A stretch of 64,000 nucleotides of DNA from the NCBI RefSeq assembly GCF_013155465.1, contig NZ_JABJVX010000002.1, positions 124,001 to 188,000 on the forward strand, written 5' to 3'. Both the position numbers and the translations under genes were made by a program. Under the pieces are notes generated by a model, which worked only from the letters and a program-made list of their open reading frames with translations, was not told the DNA's origin and made no database searches. The DNA comes from Alterinioella nitratireducens. GTDB lineage: Bacteria; Pseudomonadota; Alphaproteobacteria; Rhodobacterales; Rhodobacteraceae. Positions 58,323 to 64,000 of this stretch are shown in pieces (position 1 is the stretch's first letter; every line of letters starts with the position of its first letter).

Positions 58323-58381
58323 CCGGATAGAACCAGAGATCGGGGCCGGATTGGGGCCGGCCCCGCCAACAGGGACACCAT

Positions 58382-58846
58382 ATGCAACTTTCAACGATAC
58401 TGCGCCCGCAGGCTGTCAAGCTCGTGTCGGACATCACCAGCAAGAAGCGCCTGATGCAGACGGTGGCGGACCTGGCGCGTGACGTCACCGGCCACAGCAC
58501 GACCGAGATCTGCGCCGCCCTTCTGGATCGCGAGACGCTCGGGCCCACCGGCTTCGGCCATGGCGTCGCCCTGCCGCATGCACGGCTGGAAGGGCTGGAG
58601 GGCGTTCAGGGTGTGTTCGTGAAGCTTGATCACCCGGTCGAGTTCGAATCCGTCGATAAGCAGCCCGTCGATCTGGTCTTCGCCCTCTTCGCACCGGAAG
58701 AGGCCGGGACGCAACACCTCAAGGCGCTGGCGCTGGTCTCGCGCACCCTGCGCGATCCGGCCCTGTGTCGCAAACTGCGCGCCACCACCGATCCGCACGC
58801 CATCCATGCCCTGCTGACCGAGGCGCGCACGTCGCAAGCGGCGTGA
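58382..58846 (+). CDS. ptsN: PTS IIA-like nitrogen-regulatory protein
   Basis: PtsN (EIIA-Ntr) is the terminal phosphoacceptor of the regulatory nitrogen PTS and influences potassium and nitrogen metabolism. The 154-residue protein has the family start LSTILRPQAV, the phosphorylated His66 in GHGVALPHARL, and FALFAPEEAGTQHLKALALVSRTLRD. The hpf-ptsN order is conserved in proteobacteria. Its stop is one base from the stop of the convergent sulfotransferase-like gene. Confidence 0.95.
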   Translation: MQLSTILRPQAVKLVSDITSKKRLMQTVADLARDVTGHSTTEICAALLDRETLGPTGFGHGVALPHARLEGLEGVQGVFVKLDHPVEFESVDKQPVDLVFALFAPEEAGTQHLKALALVSRTLRDPALCRKLRATTDPHAIHALLTEARTSQAA

Positions 58847-58847
58847 C

Positions 58848-60281
58848 TCACCCCTCCCAGGGGGCAAAGCCGAAATTGACGAAATCCTTGCGATAGATCT
58901 CGCCGATCAGCGCCTCGGTCTCGTAATTGTTGATCTCGGACAGCGGGAACGGCCCGTCATCGACGGGCATATCAAACTCCACCTCCTTGCCGGTCTGCCC
59001 CCTGGCCAGCCGCGGCAACCCCTCGATCAGGTCTTCCTCGCGGAACAGGTGATCGGGAAGCGTCACGCCCGCCATGCCCTGAAGGATCGCGGTTTGCGAG
59101 GCGAAGACGGGTTCCACCTTCACACTGGTCTGCCCCGCCAGATTGCCCTTGAGAAAATGCAGGAAAGCGATGAACGCCTCCTGATGCTGGTCGGCGTAAT
59201 AGCCCTTGATCAGCCCCTCTTCAGGGATCGGCAGGCCATAGCGCTTGCGCAGCACCCGGCGGATATTGCTGAAGGCGGGCCGGTCATTGGGCAGGATGCA
59301 GGTGTTGAAGACGTGATAGGCGCGCTCCAGCGGGTGCCGCAGCACGGTGAAGCTGCGATAGCCCGGATGCTTGCGCATCCATTGGCGCAGATCCTTCTGG
59401 TTCATCGCGCCCAACAGGTCGCCCGTCGCGATCCCGTCCAGCGCCGCCATCCATGACTTGACCGGCTCCACCGCCGCGCCCTTGATCGGCATGAAGAGCA
59501 ACCCCGCCTCGGGCGTCGCGCAGAAATTCGGCACCCCGGCATGGCGGGGCGGCTCGAAATTCGGGGTCTTGTCCAGCTCGAACCGGTCCAGCTTGGACAG
59601 CATCCGTACCATATGGTCGTAATTTTCGACCTTCTCGCTCAGATCGCTCGGGTTCTGCTTCTTGAGCTTGGAATTGGTGCCGTCCAGCTCATGCTCCGAT
59701 CCCAGGAACCGCGCCAGCCCGTTGATCACCTCGACATCGTTGATGTCATCGTAACGGATGTAGAACGCGGTCTGCCCGGTGGTCTGAAGCCCGCGCTGCA
59801 ACCTGACCTGAAACTCCTGCAGGTCGGTCAGCATGTTCTCGAACTCCCACTGGCGAAACTCGATCTTGGCGCTGCGGGCGTGTTTCATGTCGGTCAGCCG
59901 CCATTGCCCGGTCTCCGAGGCAATCCGGCGGCTCACGTAACTGTCCAGCGGGTTGCGGGTCAGGATTACCTTGGCGATGGCCGGGTCGGGCAGGATCCGG
60001 TCCAGCACGCGCGCGTCATGATCGTGGAAGAAGCGGAACCCCGGCGTCACCCCTTCCTCGGCGTTGTCGATGATGGCCTCCAGCAGGTCCAGCGGCTTCT
60101 TCTCGCGCCGGTCCATGTCGATGCCGTGCATCTCGAACCTGTTATGGTGCCCCATGAAGGTGGGGTTATAGACCTCGCCCAGGCAATCCAGATCGGGCAG
60201 GTCATTCAGCGTCGCCTCAAGATAGTTCGAGCCCGTCCGCATTTCCGCGAAGATCACGAAAGCGTCGAATTTGCGGTCCAT
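58848..60281 (-). CDS. Sulfotransferase-like protein with two candidate domains
   Basis: A 477-residue cytosolic protein. The first half begins with a PAPS-loop-like motif (FAEMRTGSNYLEATL) followed by HDHDARVLDRILPD and VILTRNPLDSYVSR, the 5'-phosphosulfate and 3'-phosphate binding elements of NodH-like sulfotransferases. The second half contains KGAAVEPVKSWMAALDG and FTVLRHPLERAYHVFNTCIL, which resembles a second sulfotransferase unit of the HS2ST/chondroitin type. The acceptor is unknown; the neighbouring glycosyltransferases suggest a glycan. It is the last gene of a four-gene minus-strand operon and lies three bases after the GT14 gene. Confidence 0.75.
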   Translation of the reverse strand: MDRKFDAFVIFAEMRTGSNYLEATLNDLPDLDCLGEVYNPTFMGHHNRFEMHGIDMDRREKKPLDLLEAIIDNAEEGVTPGFRFFHDHDARVLDRILPDPAIAKVILTRNPLDSYVSRRIASETGQWRLTDMKHARSAKIEFRQWEFENMLTDLQEFQVRLQRGLQTTGQTAFYIRYDDINDVEVINGLARFLGSEHELDGTNSKLKKQNPSDLSEKVENYDHMVRMLSKLDRFELDKTPNFEPPRHAGVPNFCATPEAGLLFMPIKGAAVEPVKSWMAALDGIATGDLLGAMNQKDLRQWMRKHPGYRSFTVLRHPLERAYHVFNTCILPNDRPAFSNIRRVLRKRYGLPIPEEGLIKGYYADQHQEAFIAFLHFLKGNLAGQTSVKVEPVFASQTAILQGMAGVTLPDHLFREEDLIEGLPRLARGQTGKEVEFDMPVDDGPFPLSEINNYETEALIGEIYRKDFVNFGFAPWEG

Positions 60282-60284
60282 GTC

Positions 60285-61982
60285 CTACCTCACCAGATAT
60301 GGACGCGTGCCGTCCTGTTTGGGCTGCGCCCCGCCCAGTTCGACGGGGAAATCGCCCATCATATGCGGGTTCATGCCCTGGTTCTTCAGGTTTTGCAGGA
60401 ATTGCCCGAACCCGGTCAGATCGACCATGCGCGGCGCCTCGGTCAGGCGGCCGACGGCGGGGCCGCCCATCGAATCGAGGATGGATTGCAGATGTTCCAT
60501 CGGTTCCTCGATGAACTCGGCCAGCGACCATATCCGCACCTCGGCGCGGGTCTGCACCCGGCGCAGGATATCTATGAAATCGACCTCCTGCTTCTGCAGA
60601 TGCGCGGCCTGCTTGCGGATGGTCAGGAAATCCTTGTTGGCATTGAACAGCGGCACCGCCCAGGCCCCGGTGATGACCGAGATCTGCGCATTGCCATCCT
60701 CGGCCATGAACCAGGCGATGCGCTGCTTGTCGCGGGGGGAAAACTGGAACACCTGCCGCTCGCCGCGCGTGTTCCAGATCAGGCTGGTCAGGAATCGTTC
60801 GGGGTTGTAGTCGCGCAAGGCCGCGCTGGCCGACAGACAGCCGGAATAGACGTCACCATCGCCCGCGAACCGGGCGCGGGTCCGGTCGAAGAGGTTGCCA
60901 TGCACCCGCGTGCCCAAGCGGCGCGACAGCCAGGGCTCGAAGTTTTCAAACAGGTCGTTGAAGCCCTGGAACACCGAATAGGGCGCACAGGTCTTGCCGT
61001 TTTCCCAATTCGGATTGGGGAACCGGCTGTGCATATACATGCCGGCGCGGCCCCGGGTCCGGCGCTCCAGCGCCTTGGCGAAAACCCGGTCGATCTTGCC
61101 CGGCGCAGGTTCGGCCATGACGGTGCCGCGATCCTGGTCGGTCAGGAACGTGTCATAGAGACGATCCGCCTTGGACCAGATCTTGCGCGCGACGAAACAG
61201 TCGGACCGGCGCAGCAGATGCAGGTGATCGTCGTAGAAGACATGCGGCTTGCCCTGGAAATCGAACTTGGACAGCGTCAGCGACCGGCTTTCGATCCGGG
61301 TCGAGTATTTGCGCACCAGCGTCTGGTAATAGCTTTCGTCGGGGATCCAGACCAGTTTGAAATAGCGGTCATAGATCTTGCGCGACGGGTCTTGCAGGAT
61401 CGCCGACAGGGTCTGCCGCGTCAGGCACCACCATTGGCTACCCAGATGCGGCACCAGCTTGTCCGGCATCTTGCGCCTGAAGCCGATGTTGCGCTGGAAC
61501 TCGACATAGCGGTCAAAGAGATACCGGTGCCGTTTCCACGAGAACGGAAACCGCAGCTGGAAGCGTTCGGAATGCAGCCCGTCAACGGTCCATTCCACAT
61601 CCTCGGTGGTGACACTTTCGATGAAATCGGTGCGCGGGCGCGCGGCGAGGTAGGCGCGCAGCTCCTCCACCGGGCGCAGCGGCAGGCACGAGCCGCTGGA
61701 CAGGAACACATGCCGGACCTCGGGAAATTCCCGCAGCATCATCTCGGAGCCCGATTGCGATGCGGCCACCAGCGACCAGGTGCCCCATTCGCATTTGTGC
61801 CGCCCGCAAAAACGGATGTTGTGCAGGTCTTTCACGGCCTCGCGCAGCCCGTCGAAGGACGCCTTGGCCACCCGCTTGTCGATATGGATCACCACCGGGC
61901 AATCCCGTTCGGCCCAATGACGCGCCACCTGCGCGGCCCGGTCCAGCGCGGTGTGACACATCATGACAAACCCGACGCTCAT
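60285..61982 (-). CDS. Core-2/I-branching (GT14) glycosyltransferase with extra C-terminal domain
   Basis: A 565-residue protein. The N-terminal 260 residues look like the GT14 core-2/I-branching family: VGFVMMCHTALDRAAQV, VVIHIDKRV, CEWGTWSLVAAS, FLSSGSCLPLRPVEELRAYLA, and GSQWWCLTRQT followed by WIPDESYYQTL. GT14 enzymes add beta-1,6-GlcNAc or xylose. The C-terminal 300 residues form a second region I cannot assign with certainty (probably DUF5927), with FAGDGDVYSGCLSAS. There is no signal peptide. It overlaps the upstream glycosyltransferase gene by four bases. Confidence 0.85.
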   Translation of the reverse strand: MSVGFVMMCHTALDRAAQVARHWAERDCPVVIHIDKRVAKASFDGLREAVKDLHNIRFCGRHKCEWGTWSLVAASQSGSEMMLREFPEVRHVFLSSGSCLPLRPVEELRAYLAARPRTDFIESVTTEDVEWTVDGLHSERFQLRFPFSWKRHRYLFDRYVEFQRNIGFRRKMPDKLVPHLGSQWWCLTRQTLSAILQDPSRKIYDRYFKLVWIPDESYYQTLVRKYSTRIESRSLTLSKFDFQGKPHVFYDDHLHLLRRSDCFVARKIWSKADRLYDTFLTDQDRGTVMAEPAPGKIDRVFAKALERRTRGRAGMYMHSRFPNPNWENGKTCAPYSVFQGFNDLFENFEPWLSRRLGTRVHGNLFDRTRARFAGDGDVYSGCLSASAALRDYNPERFLTSLIWNTRGERQVFQFSPRDKQRIAWFMAEDGNAQISVITGAWAVPLFNANKDFLTIRKQAAHLQKQEVDFIDILRRVQTRAEVRIWSLAEFIEEPMEHLQSILDSMGGPAVGRLTEAPRMVDLTGFGQFLQNLKNQGMNPHMMGDFPVELGGAQPKQDGTRPYLVR

Positions 61983-62989
61983 GCCCAGTTTCCCTTGGAC
62001 ATGAGGCCCAGGATCTCAAGCTGGCGCCAGTTGATGTAGCGTTCTGACCATTTGCACCACAGGTTCGGATCCTCGTTCAGGCCGGAATGATAGGCCTTGT
62101 ATTCATGGCTGTTGGCATAGTGCTGCTTGCGCTGAAGCTCCTCCCGCGCCTTCGTCGTGAAGGTGTCGAGGAACTTGGCGTGCATCAGCACCCCCGACGC
62201 TTTCTCACCGCCCCATTCGTCGAAAACCAGGTTCAGCCCGCGCGGCAGCAGCATGTGGGTCGAACTGGCAAAGGCATAGCCCTTGTTCCATTTCACCAGC
62301 GGTATCTTGTTCAGCGCCGGCGCGCGTTCGGGGTTCTGGTCGAAGAACAGCCGCGCCCGTGGCCCCCCCTGGATCCACAGGTTGCCGTAATTCCAGTTGC
62401 GCTCGATCATGTAATTGCCGCTGTCGAACCAACAGGCGATGTCGAACGGGTTCTGCCCCTCATTATAGGGCTGCGCGGTGATCGGCCCCTTGGGATACAT
62501 GTCCAGCAGCATGGCGCCAAAGGACTTGATCGAGGAGGAGTCCAGCCAGTCGGTCAGCGCCGGAATGGGCCGCGTGTCGCAAAACGGGTAGATCAGGAAC
62601 TCATCCGGATCGACCACGACGCACCAATGGCCATGTGCGTATTGCCGCATCAGCGCGTTCAGCCAATCCATGCCAAACCGCGACCGCTTGTAGCTGCCCT
62701 GGCTCATCCAGACCGAACAATCGCCCTGCGCGGCCAGGTATTCGCGGGTGCCATCGGTGCTGTCATTATCGACGATGATGAAATGCGACACGCCCCGGTC
62801 GCGGTAATAGGTCAGGAAATAGGGCAGCCGGATGCGTTCATTGCGCAGCGTGACAAAGCACAGCACGTCCGAGGGGCGGATATCATCCGTGCGGTCGGCG
62901 ACAAGCAGCAGCTCACGCGCTTTCCGCCAGGCCCTGACAAGGAACCTCTTTCGCTCAAGGCGCAGCTTGTATCGCTGGACCGCCCTCAT
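61979..62989 (-). CDS. Family 2-like glycosyltransferase
   Basis: A 336-residue protein with a GT-A nucleotide-sugar binding fold: CFVTLRNERIRLPYFLTYYRDRGVSHFIIVDNDSTDGTREYL at the start of the domain and the metal-binding DPDEFLIYPF near residue 150. A basic N terminus (residues 1-30) precedes it. It matches the Glyco_tranf_2_4/GT92-like group common in marine alphaproteobacteria. Donor and acceptor are unknown. It is coupled to the GT14 gene (ATGA overlap) and lies seven bases after the GT4-type gene. Confidence 0.82.
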   Translation of the reverse strand: MRAVQRYKLRLERKRFLVRAWRKARELLLVADRTDDIRPSDVLCFVTLRNERIRLPYFLTYYRDRGVSHFIIVDNDSTDGTREYLAAQGDCSVWMSQGSYKRSRFGMDWLNALMRQYAHGHWCVVVDPDEFLIYPFCDTRPIPALTDWLDSSSIKSFGAMLLDMYPKGPITAQPYNEGQNPFDIACWFDSGNYMIERNWNYGNLWIQGGPRARLFFDQNPERAPALNKIPLVKWNKGYAFASSTHMLLPRGLNLVFDEWGGEKASGVLMHAKFLDTFTTKAREELQRKQHYANSHEYKAYHSGLNEDPNLWCKWSERYINWRQLEILGLMSKGNWA

Positions 62990-62996
62990 GCCTCAC

Positions 62997-64000
62997 CTAC
63001 TGCCTACCCGGCCAAAGCGCCGCTTCGACCGTCCTGAAATGCTCTGCCCATGTCGGCACGCGAAATTCGGCCACCGATTCCGCCGCAAGGCTAACCGCTG
63101 ACCGTTTCTTTATCGTTTCCATCCAAGAATACGCATTCAGCGGGTCCAGGTAAACGGCGTAGTCGCCCAGAATCTCTCGCAAAACCGGCAGATCGGCGCA
63201 AATCGGCAGGGTTCCAAGCTGCGCGGCCTCGACCGCGGGCAAGCCAAAGCCCTCGGCATGGGTCGGAAAAAGCAGCCCATGCGCCCCGGTCAGCAGCGTC
63301 CTGACCTGCCCGTCGCTCAGCCCCTCATGCTCGAATATCGCGATGTTGCGCAGCGGATGACTGTCCAGCCGGTCAAGCAGCGCCGCATCCGCCCATCCCC
63401 GCCGCCCGACGATATGCAGATGCGGGCGGGTCGCCTCGGGCAGCTTCTCCCAGACATCCAGCAGCAGCGCATGGTTCTTGCGCGGCTCGATGGTGCCAAG
63501 CGCGACGAAGCGCGGCACATCTTTGTCGAACGCCAGCGGCTCGGGCCTTGCGGGCGCGGGCACCCCCAGATGCGCGGGCAAGACGGGGGGCGCATCCACG
63601 AACCGGCCGCGCAGCCGTTCTGCCGTGTCTTGCGAATTGCACAGGATCAGATCGGCGCGCGTCATCACCTGGGTCAGCATCTGCGCGAAATGCGCGGGAA
63701 AACCGGGGCTGGAATATTCGGGATGCTCCAGCGGGATGAGATCGTGGATGAAGACCGCCGCACGCAGATCGGGCAGCGCCTGGACGGCGGCCAGCGTATG
63801 CTCGCTCAGGTTGCTGTGGCCTGTATTCAGATAGACCGTATCCTCGCGCAGGTGATCCGACAGGCGCGGCAGCAACCCCCCCGGCAGGCACCGGGCCAGC
63901 GCGTGACGGCGCAACAGCGCCTCACCCGCGTGGCGTGGATTGGCGGCTTTCCCGGTCAGGCGCGACAGGAAATCGGGCTTTCCCCATGGTCCGCCCGCGT
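62997..64000 (-). CDS. Group 1 (GT4) glycosyltransferase, partial at the window edge
   Basis: The frame is open to the right edge, so the gene starts outside the window; at least 333 C-terminal residues are present. An internal TTG at 63914 is not a convincing start because glycosyltransferase-like sequence continues upstream of it. GT-B signatures are FIHDLIPLEHPEY, the donor-site region FVALGTIEPRKNHALLLDVWEKL, and FPTHAEGFGLPAVEAAQLGTLPICADLPVLREILG with the EX7E-type Glu pair. It is the first visible gene of the minus-strand glycan operon. Confidence 0.88.
   Translation of the reverse strand, partial: AGGPWGKPDFLSRLTGKAANPRHAGEALLRRHALARCLPGGLLPRLSDHLREDTVYLNTGHSNLSEHTLAAVQALPDLRAAVFIHDLIPLEHPEYSSPGFPAHFAQMLTQVMTRADLILCNSQDTAERLRGRFVDAPPVLPAHLGVPAPARPEPLAFDKDVPRFVALGTIEPRKNHALLLDVWEKLPEATRPHLHIVGRRGWADAALLDRLDSHPLRNIAIFEHEGLSDGQVRTLLTGAHGLLFPTHAEGFGLPAVEAAQLGTLPICADLPVLREILGDYAVYLDPLNAYSWMETIKKRSAVSLAAESVAEFRVPTWAEHFRTVEAALWPGRQ

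Overview
The window is a G+C-rich chromosomal segment of an alphaproteobacterium, almost certainly of the Rhodobacteraceae (Roseobacter group). This follows from the fbcFBC-type cytochrome bc1 operon, the riboswitch-controlled thiBPQ and ribH2 genes, the short NrnC-type exonuclease, the serC-type phosphoserine aminotransferase with its leader, the Hint-domain protein, and the recurrent style of ATGA gene overlaps. No phage, IS element, CRISPR array or rRNA operon is visible. Most of it is housekeeping core genome.

Layout. 1-1.2 kb: an unrecognised secreted protein in visibly less G+C-rich DNA, ending at a tRNA-Lys gene. 1.3-6.4 kb: dapF-mtaB, then ribH2 (minus strand) behind an FMN riboswitch, an FMN-binding protein, a small protein, a GST and a GNAT acetyltransferase. 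6.5-9.5 kb: the petABC operon. 9.5-12.9 kb: thiBPQ (minus strand) behind a TPP riboswitch. 12.9-16.1 kb: aroC, a Flp-pilin-like/beta-sandwich protein, an EamA transporter and an HU gene. 16.3-19.6 kb: the adenine salvage pair ade-amn. 19.7-23 kb: mtgA, an FzlA-like GST, queG and an SDR protein. 23-27.5 kb: a CAP-domain lipoprotein, a small membrane protein, rlmN, an IalB-type protein and a zinc-type L-asparaginase. 27.5-37.5 kb: a hybrid histidine kinase, an alpha-2-macroglobulin and penicillin-binding protein 1C, bracketed by two inverted copies of a 102-bp palindromic repeat. 37.5-39.4 kb: three tandem paralogous genes for about 100-residue secreted proteins, each with the same promoter architecture and a double-hairpin 3' end. 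39.5-44.6 kb: a thiolase and the serine pathway (serA, serC, serB). 44.7-52.8 kb: a Hint-domain protein and the glutamate synthase genes gltB and gltD with an extra secreted-protein gene between them. 53-58.8 kb: uppP, an NDUFA9-like protein, tRNA-Leu, nrnC, lptC-lptA-lptB, hpf and ptsN (no rpoN between lptB and hpf). 58.8-64 kb: a minus-strand glycan operon of two glycosyltransferases, a GT14 core-2-like enzyme and a sulfotransferase-like protein; its first gene runs off the right edge.

How the genes fit together. Several genes serve the envelope: mtgA, pbpC, alpha-2-macroglobulin, uppP, lptCAB and the terminal glycan operon. A second theme is RNA-level control: FMN and TPP riboswitches, a serC leader hairpin, and intergenic palindromes that sit at stop codons.

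The least explained part is the 37.5-39.4 kb array. Three copies share an ungapped upstream module (GGCAGA, then GTGC-N6-GCAC, then GGGTGNNACAC, at fixed spacing), a 5' leader of about 86 nt, a conserved C-terminal motif, and 3' hairpins next to CU-rich sequence. This looks like a co-regulated gene family with a possible RNA function in its 3' ends.
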